This document shows, piece by piece, positions 34,387-44,412 of a stretch of DNA of 64,000 nt (positions are counted from its first letter, which is position 1; each line of letters starts with the position of its first letter). Both the position numbers and the translations under genes were made by a program. Source of the DNA: Lepagella muris. Its GTDB lineage: Bacteria > Bacteroidota > Bacteroidia > Bacteroidales > Muribaculaceae. Location of the stretch: the NCBI RefSeq assembly GCF_004793975.1, contig NZ_SRYB01000021.1, positions 1 to 64,000 of the forward strand. The letters are read 5' to 3'. The notes beneath the pieces are model-generated. The model saw only the letters and a list, made by a program, of their open reading frames with translations, made no database searches and had not been told where the DNA came from.

Positions 34387-37300
34387 ATGAGAAAACTGTT
34401 TCTACTTCTCATGACTATTATTGGAGTTTCCTTGGGCGCGACAGCGCAGGAAAGGACAATTTCCGGTATAGTCATTTCAGGCGATGACAATGAACCGATT
34501 GTCGGAGCCACGGTAATGGTGGTAGGCACTACTATCGGCACAACGACTGACATTGACGGGCGGTTTACAATCCAAAACACCCCCCCCCAAATGCTAAAAC
34601 TCTGAAAGTCAGCTATGTAGGTATGACCTCTCAAGAGGTGCCTATTACAAAAGGGGAGATTCGTATTGTATTGGGGCTTAACTCCGAAGTGCTTGACGAG
34701 GTTGTCGTGACGGCACTTGGAATCTCAAGGAGTGAGAAATCACTCGGATATGCTGCCACTCAAGTAGATGCGAGCGAGATTGAGCGTGCGCGCACATCCA
34801 ACGTGATGGAGGCGCTTCAAGGTAAGGTGGCGGGTCTTCAGATCCAGACTACATCGTCAGATCCCGGTATGGCTAACAACGTGTCGATCCGTGGTCTCGG
34901 ATCAATCAACGGTTCTAACCAGCCTCTCTACGTGGTTGATGGTGTGCCTATCGCCAACTCTACATTCAATACACAGGGTCATGCTATCGCTGCCGGAGGT
35001 ATAAGCAACATTTCTCCGGACGATATTGCCACACTTACAGTGCTCAAAGGCGCAGCAGCTACTGCTCTCTATGGTAGCCGCGCAGCAAACGGCGTGATCA
35101 TCATTACTACAAAGAGTGGTAAGAAGGGTAGCGGTAAGAATTATACGGTGACTTACAGCGGAACCGTCGAGGCAAGTCAGGTGAGTCTTATACCTGAGAT
35201 GCAGAACAAATGGGGACAAGGTTGGAACGGAGGTCAGACCTTCATCGAGAATGGTTCGTGGGGACCTGCCCTTGACGGAAGCATACAGGTGTATGGTCCT
35301 ATCTGGAATCATTCGCAGCTTATCCACACATACGATGCAAAGAAGAACAATGTGCGCGACTTCTTCGATACAGGCTGGTCGCAGACCCACAATGTGGCTA
35401 TCAGCGGATCGAGCAATGATGAGAAGATGACGTACTACACATCCTATTCCTACACCGGCAACAACGGTATCATGCCTACGGATGCCGATTCATACGCACG
35501 AAACACTATCGCGTTCCGCGGATCTTATCAGCCGGAGAAATGGTTTAAGATATCTACGGCGATGAACTTCTCCAACTGGAAGACAAAGACAGTAGGTTCA
35601 TTCCAGGGTACATCCGTGATTGATGGTGTATATGAGGTGCCGCGTGATATGTCGATTGTCGACCGCAAGAACCTAAACACGGCATTCGATACTCCGGAGG
35701 CATACTACACTCCTTATGGCATCACCAACCCTTACTGGGCAATAGCCAACAATAAGAATGAATTGAACGGCAAGCAGACGTTCGGTAAACTTCAGGCAGA
35801 CATAATGCCTATCGATGGTCTTACACTTACGTATCGTTTCGGTTTCGACTATTCCGATTATGACCAGAAGCAGGGTTTCCCGCAGATTGCTCTTGATGAT
35901 GCTCTTATCAATGAGGACTACGGTTATGCTCCCAGCAACATGAATCAGGCGGGCTACGTGTATTCATATTATAGCCGTCGTTACGAACTCAACCATGACT
36001 TCCTTGCCAACTACAACAGGCAGTTCTTCGACGAGCGTTTTGACCTTGGTGTCACTGTCGGCGTCAATATGAACGAACGCTTCTCCACCTACATGAACGG
36101 TGAGACAGATGACTTGGCGATCAACACCGGCTTCTGGCATCTCAGCAACGGCGCGACACGCACTACACTCGGTGAGAGTCAGAGCAAGCGTCGCCTTGTA
36201 GGTTTTTTCGGAGATGTGACTCTCGGCTGGGATAATTTCCTTTATCTTGACGTCACTGCACGTAACGACTGGTCGTCAACTCTTCCAAAGGGGAATAATT
36301 CCTTCTTCTATCCCGGTATCACCTTCAGCGGCATATTCACCAAATATGTGCCGAAGAATGAGGTGCTGACCTTCGGAAAGATCCGACTTGCATACGGTAA
36401 GACCGGTAATGATGCCTCTCCATATTACACGGCCACCAACTACACTCAGGCATATACCAATGGCTATTACGGCAGCTATATCATCAAGTTCCCATTCAAT
36501 GCAGTGAATGCCTTCATGGCTTCCTCTACGGCAGGTTCCAACACGCTTCGTCCGGAGATGACCTCTGAGTTTGAGGTAGGTGCCAACCTGAAGTTCTTCA
36601 ATGGAAGAATTGATCTCGACGCTTCTTACTATAACCGCGTCACCGACGACCAGATATTCACCCTTCCGGTGGATCCGTCGACAGGCTACAGTTATCAGGT
36701 GGTCAATTTCGGTAAGGTGCGTAACCGTGGTGTGGAACTTGTGTTGAACACTATCCCTGTTCAGACCCCGAACTTCACTTGGGAACTCGGATTCAACTTC
36801 TCAAAGAACTACAACAAGGTCATCTCCCTTCCGGAGAGTCTTGATGGTGGAAAGGTTTCGATCTATAGTTTCTCCGCAGGCAACGACGCAGTCTATATGT
36901 ATGCGGAGCAAGGTAAGGCAATCGGACAGTTCTATACATATCTTCCCCAATATGTGACAGACGAGAAGAGTCCTTATTATGGCAGTCCTATCGTCGACAA
37001 CAACGGTCAGCCGGTGCTGAGCGATGAGATTCAGGCTACAGGCGCGAGCATGAACCATAAATGGACGGGCGGTATCACTACGGCGTTCACAGCGTATGGT
37101 GTGACACTGAGCGCGGCATTCGATATCCGCTACGGCGGCAAGATGTTCTCCCGCACGAAGAACCTCATGCAGTTCACCGGCAACGGCAAGGTGACTGAGG
37201 AGAATGAGCGTCGTCCCTTCATTATCCCTAACTCTGTCGTGGCAAACGGTGATGGCACGTATAGCGAAAACACCACTCCTATATATGTAGCCAACAGCAG

Positions 37301-37619
37301 TTTCCAGGACTATTTCAACAACTATGGATGGGGAGCCGGAGGCGAGGCTTATCTGATTGACCGCTCATATTGCAAGGTGCGCAACATATCATTGAGCTGG
37401 AACCTTCCGCAGAAATGGGTGAAGAGCATGTATCTCAATGAGATTGTCCTCACTGCATACTGCAACAATCCGTTTATCTGGACAGCGAAAGACAACCGTT
37501 ATGTCGATCCGGAGTCGTCTACCAGTGTGGATTCCGGTGATGTCGGATATGGCTTCGGTGAGCTATATACCAATCCGTCATGCCGCACTTACGGTCTGAA
37601 CCTAAAAGTTACATTCTAA
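34387..37619 (+). pseudogene. SusC-like receptor, frameshifted at a C9 tract (possible phase-variable gene)
   Basis: Codons from ATG 34387 give a signal peptide (MRKLFLLLMTIIGVSLGATAQ) and the start of the carboxypeptidase-D-like domain. Translation then stops at 34605, after 72 aa. The remainder of a normal SusC continues in the +2 frame from before 34623: SEVLDEVVVTALGIS, the plug, the barrel, and an end YGLNLKVTF. The break coincides with nine C at 34580-34588. Ten C, or seven, would restore one chain through NAKTLKVSYVGMTSQEV, the expected family sequence. This could be a real off-state, a recent mutation or a homopolymer sequencing error. The intact SusD partner follows 12 bp downstream. 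Confidence 0.88.
34580..34588 (+). repeat. poly-C tract (9 C) inside SusC signal-proximal domain
   Basis: Nine consecutive C within the coding region mark the exact point where the reading frame shifts. Tract lengths of 7 or 10 would keep the frame. Homopolymers of this kind near the 5' end of surface-protein genes are classic slipped-strand phase-variation sites. Confidence 0.9.
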
Positions 37620-37631
37620 AGATTATCAGCA

Positions 37632-39119
37632 ATGAACAAGATATTATTGTCAGGGGTAATGGCTTTGTCGCTCACTCTCGGAGCGTGCGACAGCTATCTC
37701 GACATCAACGAGAGCCCCAATTCCCCGGCAGTCGGCAACCTGACTCCCGACTTGATCTTCCCGGGCGCAGAAATGGCTTTTGCAAACAGCTATAGTGATT
37801 ATTTCCGCATTACGGGCGGATATTTCGCACAGCATTATTCCCAATTTTTTGGCACCTCAAACTATATGGACTATAGCCAGTTCATGCAGAGTGCGGTTAG
37901 GTCGAGCAGCACATATTCCAATCTCGCCACACGCACGCTACAGAACATGTCAACTGTCATCAGTCTTGCGGAGGCTTCCGAGAGCTATGGCACCGTGCTC
38001 GCAGCTACGGTGATACGTGCGGCCGTGTATCAGGCTATGGTGGATTGCTACGGAGAGATTCCCTACAGCGAATCGCTCGACATCAACAACATCACCCCGA
38101 AATATGACGAAGGTAAGGACATATATGCCGGCATCATCGCAGAGCTTGATGAAGCAATCTCGAAGGTGGGCGGGATGGAGACCGTCTGTACAAATTTCCT
38201 TCTTCCGGGTGCACGCTCCTCGGAATGGGTGAAAGTGGCGAATGCCCTCAAACTTAGGATACTGATGCGAGAGAGCAACGCCGTAGATGTCAAGAGCCAG
38301 CTGGATGCACTTGTGAAGGAGAATAATTTCCCTACTTCCGACGTGGCATGGGCAAACTGCTGGAAGAATGAGAGTGGACAGGCTAACCCGTTCTATCAGG
38401 AGGAGTTTGCCACCTATTTCGGTTCTACCCAGCAGAACGTGATTCTCAACCTTGCGCTTCTTGCCACGATGAATGCTGCCGACGATGCGCGTCTGAAGGC
38501 ATTCTTCAATCCTAACATTGATAAATCGGAATATACAGGTGGCGTGTCAGGCACAAACTTTTCCACTACTACATCGTACAAGGCAAATTATTGGTGCCGT
38601 CCCAACGTGAAGTATGATGATCCGGTCTATCTGATCACACGTTCGGAGATTGAGTTCTTCCTTGCCGAGTATGAGGCACGTTATGGCTCACAGGCATCGG
38701 CTGAGGCTCATTACAAGGCAGCAATCGAGGCTTCGTTCGCAACAGCCGGGGTAACAGGCGTAGAGACTGTTCTCGCAGCTTACCCATGGGATTCTACAAA
38801 TTGGGCAAAATGTATAGGCATTCAGAAATGGGTGGCTCTTTCCGGTGTCAACAACTATGAGGCATGGTGCGAGATGCGCCGTCTGAAATTCCCGACCTTC
38901 GGAAACGTAACAGGCGATCAGATCTACAATGTGTTGACGGATGCATACGATCCTTCTATTCTTGAACCTGGCACACTATATACCCCGATAAAGGTTAACG
39001 GCACGCTTGGCTCTGACAAGTTGCTCCAGCGTTGGCCTTATCCGGAGTCTTCTGCCAACCGCAACAGCAAGACTCCCGAATACAAGGGGGACGGGGCTCC
39101 GGTGTTCTGGGCTCAGTAA
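37632..39119 (+). CDS. SusD/RagB nutrient-binding outer-membrane lipoprotein (SusD_2 type)
   Basis: A 495-aa lipoprotein (lipobox LGAC, Cys19). YLDINESPNSP and LTPDLIFPGAEMAF are typical of the SusD-like_2 (pfam12771) subgroup. It pairs with the frameshifted SusC upstream, so its export and expression are only useful when that gene is in frame. No glycosidase follows, so the cargo is unknown and could be a peptide or another nutrient. Confidence 0.9.
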   Translation: MNKILLSGVMALSLTLGACDSYLDINESPNSPAVGNLTPDLIFPGAEMAFANSYSDYFRITGGYFAQHYSQFFGTSNYMDYSQFMQSAVRSSSTYSNLATRTLQNMSTVISLAEASESYGTVLAATVIRAAVYQAMVDCYGEIPYSESLDINNITPKYDEGKDIYAGIIAELDEAISKVGGMETVCTNFLLPGARSSEWVKVANALKLRILMRESNAVDVKSQLDALVKENNFPTSDVAWANCWKNESGQANPFYQEEFATYFGSTQQNVILNLALLATMNAADDARLKAFFNPNIDKSEYTGGVSGTNFSTTTSYKANYWCRPNVKYDDPVYLITRSEIEFFLAEYEARYGSQASAEAHYKAAIEASFATAGVTGVETVLAAYPWDSTNWAKCIGIQKWVALSGVNNYEAWCEMRRLKFPTFGNVTGDQIYNVLTDAYDPSILEPGTLYTPIKVNGTLGSDKLLQRWPYPESSANRNSKTPEYKGDGAPVFWAQ

Positions 39120-39148
39120 TTCTAATAATTTAATCAGCGAACACAGCA

Positions 39149-39853
39149 ATGAAAAAATATATTTCGACAATAGCGGCAGGATTGGCTATCGTGGCTCTCG
39201 CTTCCTGTAGCAAAGACACCGAAGGGGTGACAGGCATAACTTATTATCCGGTAATAGAGCTTGAAGGACCCATCTATGATAAGGCAACGGCAGGCACCCC
39301 GTTTGTGGATCCCGGATATTCTTCCAGCCTTAACGGGGAGGATTATACAAGCAACGTTGTGGTCACTACGAAAATGGATTTATCCAATCCGAAACCGGGT
39401 TATTATTCGATAGTGTATTCCGCCACTAATTCCGATGGCTTCAGCGCATCAGCCACCCGCTATGTGCTCGTGTCGGATGCCGATGATCCGGTCAGTGGAT
39501 ACTATACGGTGAATGGCGGCAGTTATCGTGACTACAACGGGATTACGTACTATGGCGGCTATCAGGAAGTGATCTATGGTAATGGCGACGGCACATATCA
39601 GATTTCCGACCTTCTTGCCGGCTGGTATGAGTATCGGGCAGGATATGGCAGTGCGTATGCCTTGACTGGCGAACTGAAGGCTGATGCCGACAACAACATC
39701 ACTCTCGAAAGCAGCTTCCTCTCCGGATGGGGAGACTCGGCAGGTGCTTTCTACGATGGCAAGTATGATGCTGCTACTGGTACTCTGTCATACGTGGTGG
39801 AATATACCGACTATCCTTTTATCTTCCACGTGATTCTTGACAAAAATGATTAA
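39149..39853 (+). CDS. DUF5012-like Ig-fold surface lipoprotein
   Basis: A 234-aa SPII lipoprotein (ALASC, Cys20). The N-terminal DUF5011-type Ig-like domain contains TAGTPFVDPGYSS and GYYSIVYSATNSDG. The C-terminal domain (about 115-234) is rich in Tyr and Gly and resembles the DUF5012/BT_2262-like group found next to SusCD pairs. Probably a surface ligand-binding accessory protein of this locus. Confidence 0.75.
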   Translation: MKKYISTIAAGLAIVALASCSKDTEGVTGITYYPVIELEGPIYDKATAGTPFVDPGYSSSLNGEDYTSNVVVTTKMDLSNPKPGYYSIVYSATNSDGFSASATRYVLVSDADDPVSGYYTVNGGSYRDYNGITYYGGYQEVIYGNGDGTYQISDLLAGWYEYRAGYGSAYALTGELKADADNNITLESSFLSGWGDSAGAFYDGKYDAATGTLSYVVEYTDYPFIFHVILDKND

Positions 39854-39871
39854 TGGATAAAGTTTGACAAA

Positions 39872-40369
39872 ATGAAAAAATATATAAACTACGCAATCCT
39901 CCTGATTGGAATGATATTCTTCAATGCTTGCAGCAAGGAGGATATTCCGATGACATCCACAGTGGATGTGGCGGGCGAATGGATGGTGACTGTCGATGTG
40001 GTCGATGGCGACAAGGTATATGAGGATCCTTTTGGATATGGACAGTTGATGTGGATCACCTACAACACCAGTGCAAACAATGGCACCGAGATATGGGTAG
40101 ACGACCTCAAGAGTTTCTGGGAAACGAAAGTGAAGGTACCCTGCAACGTGGCAGACCGCACGTTTGGAAGCGCGACTCCGGTGCAGAATGCCTACTATGA
40201 TTGCCAGGTGACTGTTTCGGACGGCAAGATTACTCCCGGCGGGACAGTGACACCGTCAGGTATGCCGGCAGATAAATTTGAGTGCTACGTGACCTACAGC
40301 GACGATGAGGATGGCTACACATATTACGTGCATGGCTATCGTCGCACAGGTTTTGTGGCTGATGAATGA
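39872..40369 (+). CDS. lipid-binding-family lipoprotein (pfam12888-like)
   Basis: A 165-aa lipoprotein (FNAC, Cys20). VAGEWMVTVD...YNTSANNGTEIWVDD...FWETKVKV resembles the beta-barrel Lipid_bd family found at the ends of SusCD operons in Bacteroides. The ligand is unknown. It is the last gene of the third SusCD locus, followed by a strong bidirectional hairpin. Confidence 0.75.
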   Translation: MKKYINYAILLIGMIFFNACSKEDIPMTSTVDVAGEWMVTVDVVDGDKVYEDPFGYGQLMWITYNTSANNGTEIWVDDLKSFWETKVKVPCNVADRTFGSATPVQNAYYDCQVTVSDGKITPGGTVTPSGMPADKFECYVTYSDDEDGYTYYVHGYRRTGFVADE

Positions 40370-40474
40370 CAAATCATCCGGAGAAAGATGTGAATCCCCC
40401 GCCGGAGATTAATTTTCTCGTATGTAAATACTCTCTCCTCGCCTTTTTAGGGGGATAAAATCCGGAGGCAAAGA

Positions 40475-40512
40475 ATAAGCCGGGCATGGTGTCGACACCA
40501 TGTCCGGCTTAT
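40475..40512. terminator. bidirectional terminator between convergent genes
   Basis: A near-perfect palindrome (ATAAGCCGG.CATGGTGTC / GACACCATG.CCGGCTTAT) lies between the + strand lipoprotein operon and the - strand YeaQ-type gene. It suits termination from both sides. Confidence 0.8.
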
Positions 40513-40541
40513 GTATTCGGGGGAATGATTGTGTGATATGA

Positions 40542-40796
40542 TTACCGTTTGTTGACGGATCTGTTGATAAGTCCTACTATCCAGAGTAGCACGATGGCGC
40601 CGACAACGGATGTAATCAGGCTTCCGATAATGCTTGAGGTGTGGATTCCCAATGCGCTGAACATCCAGCCGCCCAATACGCCTCCGGCAACGCCGACGAT
40701 GAGGTTGACGAGCCAGCCGAAGCCGCCGCCACGCATAAGTTTCCCGGCGATAAGCCCGGAAATAAGTCCGATAAATATAAACCAGATAAAACTCAT
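40542..40796 (-). CDS. GlsB/YeaQ/YmgE-family stress-response membrane protein
   Basis: A small 84-aa protein with three hydrophobic segments and Gly-rich motifs (GLISGLIAGKLMRG, GVAGGVLGGW, GSLITSVVGAIVLLW) typical of the transglycosylase-associated protein family. The role is unknown, and expression in relatives is stress-linked. Monocistronic. Confidence 0.9.
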   Translation of the reverse strand: MSFIWFIFIGLISGLIAGKLMRGGGFGWLVNLIVGVAGGVLGGWMFSALGIHTSSIIGSLITSVVGAIVLLWIVGLINRSVNKR

Positions 40797-40987
40797 AATA
40801 ATTTCAATTTTAATTCAAATTCCTTAGATATGCGATAGAAGAAACGTTGATCCGTCCCGTGCGACGCGACAGACATTGCTTTCCGAGAGAACGCCCTCAC
40901 GCCGTATTTTGTTCACATCGCCACCCCAGCAACCCAATAATCCTTGCAATCTGAAAAAATATATGATTGAAATACGTCAAAATTAAA

Positions 40988-41004
40988 TATATTTGTTAAT
41001 TTTG
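40988..41004 (+). promoter_or_regulatory. overlapping -7 boxes for AAA/PD-(D/E)XK gene
   Basis: TATATTTG (40988-40995) and TAATTTTG (40997-41004) both match TAnnTTTG, 26-35 nt before the start at 41030. Confidence 0.4.
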
Positions 41005-41029
41005 AGCCGGATAAATTCTCTTTAGTGGC

Positions 41030-42625
41030 ATGAACGTACATCCTAAATATCCAATCGGAATGCAATCCTTCTCGCGACTCCGCGAGGCGGGCAGTCTTTA
41101 TATAGACAAGACTGAATTTTTTTATAAATTGTTTTCGTTGGCGAAATATATATTTTTAGGACGTCCGCGCCGCTTCGGCAAGAGTCTTTTCCTTTCCACT
41201 CTTGAATCATATTTCAAGGGGGAGCGGGAGTATTTCAAAGGATTGAAAGTGGCGGAGAGGGAGACGGAATGGATTAAGTATCCGGTGATACATCTCGATA
41301 TGAGTTCAGCCGGAGGAGCTGTTTCCGGTAGTCTGCGAAAGAATTTTCAGGCGTTGCTTCAGACGTGTGCTTCTGATTATGGAGAGGATCTGTCGGCATA
41401 TCCGGGTGATGAGAGTTTTAAATTCGGATTGCTCATAAAAAGACTGGCGGAGAAGACCGGACAGCCGGTAGCCGTGTTGATAGATGAATATGATGTTCCG
41501 ATTCATGGTGTTGATCCGGAATCGGATATATATAGGGAGAATCAGTCGATGCTCCGTGAACTTTTCATGCAGTGTAAGTCCTATGATGCCTATATAAAAT
41601 TCTGTATGGTGACGGGTGTGACCCGTTTCAATCAGATGAATCTGTTCTCCGGACCGAATAATTTTAAGGATATTTCGATGGATGAACGGTTTGCCACAAT
41701 CTGCGGATTTACACATGAGGAGTTGACTGCATATTGCCGGGAAGGTATTGAGGAGTTTGCCTCGGTGATGAATGTCACAACGGATTCAATTCTTGATAGT
41801 CTTACAAAATATTACGATGGCTACCGATTCACGGCAAGAGATGTAAAGGTGTTCAATCCGTTGAGTGTAATGATGTCGTTGTCGGATTATAAATTGGAGG
41901 CATATTGGGTGAGTACTGGTTTGACCTCGGTGTTTGTCTCGCAGCTGATGAATCCGACATTCCAATTGCCGGAAATCACCGACACTTGGTATGATTCACA
42001 ATCGTTGACAAAAATCTATGATATGGAGGACCCTATTTCGCTGATGTTTCAGTCGGGTTATCTCACCATATCGGAATATGACCGAGAACTTGACATGTAT
42101 AAGATGCAGGTGCCGAATCAGGAGGTGATGCGTTCGCTGACACAAGACTTGATTCCTGCATATATGGGTAAAAAGGAGGATTCCCAAAATATGCAGTTGG
42201 TTCAGTTGAGGTTGGCTCTTATGCGCGGAGATGTTGATAGGCTAATGGATATTCTGAAGACTATATTATCACGGATAGCATATCATCTGTTTCCAAAGGA
42301 TAGTGAACCTTTGATACAGAAGGAACACTATTATCATACGGTTGTGTATCTGATTTTCATGATGCTGAGGTCAAATGTCTTATGCGAATTGGCAGGCTCA
42401 AAAGGACGAAGCGATCTTGTCGCGCAGACGGATAGATACGTATATATATTTGAGTTTAAGATTGATAATGCGTCAGATGGTAATATAGCAGCCGCATTCA
42501 GACAAATTGAGGAGAGAGGGTATGCCACAAGATTCAAATACACAGGTAGAAAGATATATGGCATAGCCGTAATCTTCTCTGTTGAGGATCATGATATAGC
42601 TGATTGGGCTATGCGTGAATACTAA
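41030..42625 (+). CDS. AAA-ATPase-like/PD-(D/E)XK protein, full length
   Basis: A 531-aa protein of the same family as those at 12644 and 29972. It starts MNVHPKYPIGMQSFSRLREAG, has Walker A-like GRPRRFGKSLFLST, Walker B VAVLIDEYDVPI, and a C-terminal nuclease-like domain with GRSDLV (Asp) and FEFKID (Glu-x-Lys). It is clearly diverged from the other two. The TPR regulator gene begins 16 nt after its stop, so the two are probably cotranscribed, an unusual pairing. Confidence 0.88.
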   Translation: MNVHPKYPIGMQSFSRLREAGSLYIDKTEFFYKLFSLAKYIFLGRPRRFGKSLFLSTLESYFKGEREYFKGLKVAERETEWIKYPVIHLDMSSAGGAVSGSLRKNFQALLQTCASDYGEDLSAYPGDESFKFGLLIKRLAEKTGQPVAVLIDEYDVPIHGVDPESDIYRENQSMLRELFMQCKSYDAYIKFCMVTGVTRFNQMNLFSGPNNFKDISMDERFATICGFTHEELTAYCREGIEEFASVMNVTTDSILDSLTKYYDGYRFTARDVKVFNPLSVMMSLSDYKLEAYWVSTGLTSVFVSQLMNPTFQLPEITDTWYDSQSLTKIYDMEDPISLMFQSGYLTISEYDRELDMYKMQVPNQEVMRSLTQDLIPAYMGKKEDSQNMQLVQLRLALMRGDVDRLMDILKTILSRIAYHLFPKDSEPLIQKEHYYHTVVYLIFMMLRSNVLCELAGSKGRSDLVAQTDRYVYIFEFKIDNASDGNIAAAFRQIEERGYATRFKYTGRKIYGIAVIFSVEDHDIADWAMREY

Positions 42626-42641
42626 TTTTAGATTTTAATTC

Positions 42642-44282
42642 ATGATTATTAGACAGTTCTTTTGGGTATTTATTGCTTCAGTGGTTTTGATGGCATCTTT
42701 CGCTTGCTCGGACTCTGTTGAGCGGAGGCGTATGGGGCAGGCGGAAGGGATTATGCAGGAGCATCCCGATTCGGCTCTCTCGTTGCTGGAGTCGTTGGAT
42801 AGGGATATGCTGACCTGTGATTATGACAGGGCATTGTATGGATTGCTATATACGCAGGCACTTGACAAGAATTATCTTCAGATAGAAAATGATTCCATAA
42901 TCTCCTTCGCTGTGGACTATTTCAGGGCGAATGGTGATGAGGAACGTCTTATGAAATCGCTTTATTATCATGGTATTGCAAAATTGGGTATAGGCAATTA
43001 TCCGGTGGCTGTTGTCTTATTCATGCAGGCGATGGATATTGCTGACAGGATTGGCGACAAGTTTTGGGCGGGTATGTCGGCAAGAGGTGTGGCAGATGTC
43101 TATACCGAGACCTATAATTCCTCGGAAGAACTTATGTATGCAGAGAGGGAATATGAGAATTTCAAGGCAGCGGGTATCCAGCCACATCTTAATTTTGCAC
43201 TTCTTGATTTGGAGCGGGCGTATAATAACATGGGGGATTATAACAAGGCTTGCGAGATGTGTGAGCAAGTGGAGGAGCTTGCGTTGTCTACGGGAGACAC
43301 GCTCCTTCATGAGAACTGTCTTCGGGCATCAATAACAGCCTATATCGGCAATAATGAGAGTGAGAAGTCTGTAGAGAAGATCCGTATGCTTTGTGACAAT
43401 GGTTGGAGCACATTGGAAGATTCAACTTATATGGTAGTGGCATATTCATTGCTTGGAGAGACGGATAGTGCGACCGATCTTTTTAATAAGATATCATGCC
43501 TTGACAGTTTGCGTTATAATTTTGCTGCATATCATTTGACGAAAGCAAAGGGAAAAGAATCGGAGGCTCTTAAAAATTTAGAAATTCTTCATGAATTGTC
43601 TTCGCGTATAGTTCGGATTAATATGAACAGTGGATTGATATCATCTGTTGCAGATTATTATAAATTGTCAAATGAGAGTGTACGAAGAGAATTGGAAATA
43701 TCAAACCGATTATTTTGGTGCTCTTTGGTTATAGGCGGTCTTGTTATAGTGATATTGGGTTTTGGTATTTTTATATTGATAAAAAGGCAACAGAAGGCTA
43801 CTGAGGACAAAATCCTTTTTGCCGAACAACTTCAGGAAATGCATGATAAGAATGATAGGGTGAGCATTGAATCAAATAAGAAGATAAAAGAATTATTGGC
43901 TTCAAGATATGGTCTTCTTGATGATCTTTGTGTTATTGTCCGGGGTAATGATGTGAAGTCGGCAAAAAATAAAATAGTAGATACTGTTTCCTCTCTAATA
44001 AACGGATTGTCGATAGATGGGGAAAAGATTCGTGAGTTGAAGCAGGAGGTTGATACGATGCATGATGGATTGATGACCGATTTTGAAAAAGATTTACCGG
44101 GTCTTAAGGATGCGGATTATTGTCTGTTCCTTTTTTCTGTTCTTGGATTTTCCAATACGGCAATTGCTCTTCTTTTGAAGGAGGATAAGATTAATTCGGT
44201 CTATGACCGAAAACGACGACTTAAAGATAGAATCCGGCAATTGAAAGATCAGGAAAAAGAGCGTTATTTATCCTTCCTTTGA
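42642..44282 (+). CDS. TPR transmembrane regulator-like lipoprotein
   Basis: A 546-aa protein whose N-terminus has a lipoprotein-type signal (ASFAC, Cys22). TPR-like repeats span about 30-350, including the AEGIMQEHPDSALSLLESL opening typical of Bacteroidetes TPR regulators. A transmembrane helix lies near 362-385, a coiled coil follows, and the C-terminal region (FLFSVLGFSNTAIALLLKEDKINSVYDRKRRLKDRI) looks like a winged or LuxR-like DNA-binding helix set. It is distinct from DUF6377 but has the same architecture. The target genes are unknown; the upstream AAA gene or the downstream serpin are candidates. Confidence 0.75.
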   Translation: MIIRQFFWVFIASVVLMASFACSDSVERRRMGQAEGIMQEHPDSALSLLESLDRDMLTCDYDRALYGLLYTQALDKNYLQIENDSIISFAVDYFRANGDEERLMKSLYYHGIAKLGIGNYPVAVVLFMQAMDIADRIGDKFWAGMSARGVADVYTETYNSSEELMYAEREYENFKAAGIQPHLNFALLDLERAYNNMGDYNKACEMCEQVEELALSTGDTLLHENCLRASITAYIGNNESEKSVEKIRMLCDNGWSTLEDSTYMVVAYSLLGETDSATDLFNKISCLDSLRYNFAAYHLTKAKGKESEALKNLEILHELSSRIVRINMNSGLISSVADYYKLSNESVRRELEISNRLFWCSLVIGGLVIVILGFGIFILIKRQQKATEDKILFAEQLQEMHDKNDRVSIESNKKIKELLASRYGLLDDLCVIVRGNDVKSAKNKIVDTVSSLINGLSIDGEKIRELKQEVDTMHDGLMTDFEKDLPGLKDADYCLFLFSVLGFSNTAIALLLKEDKINSVYDRKRRLKDRIRQLKDQEKERYLSFL

Positions 44283-44350
44283 GCATTCAAGGGAATGCTT
44301 ATACAAAATTTTGATTTATAATTTGGTTTTTGATATTTTCCCATATTTGA

Positions 44351-44412
44351 TAATCAGCCTGTTATAAAGAAACCAAATCTTAAAATTTGGTTTCTTTATA
44401 ACAGGCTGATTA
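44351..44412. repeat. perfect 28-bp inverted repeat
   Basis: Arms 44351-44378 and 44385-44412 are perfectly complementary, with a 6-nt loop. They begin TAATCAGCCTG and end CAGGCTGATTA. It lies between the TPR regulator and the serpin gene. It is much longer than a usual terminator stem and may be a MITE-like insertion or a regulatory RNA structure. Confidence 0.9.

Noticed and set aside
34623..37619. Independent gene starting at ATG 34623
   Set aside because: It would lack the signal peptide and half of the first domain; the 5' part is present in another frame just upstream, so this is one broken gene.
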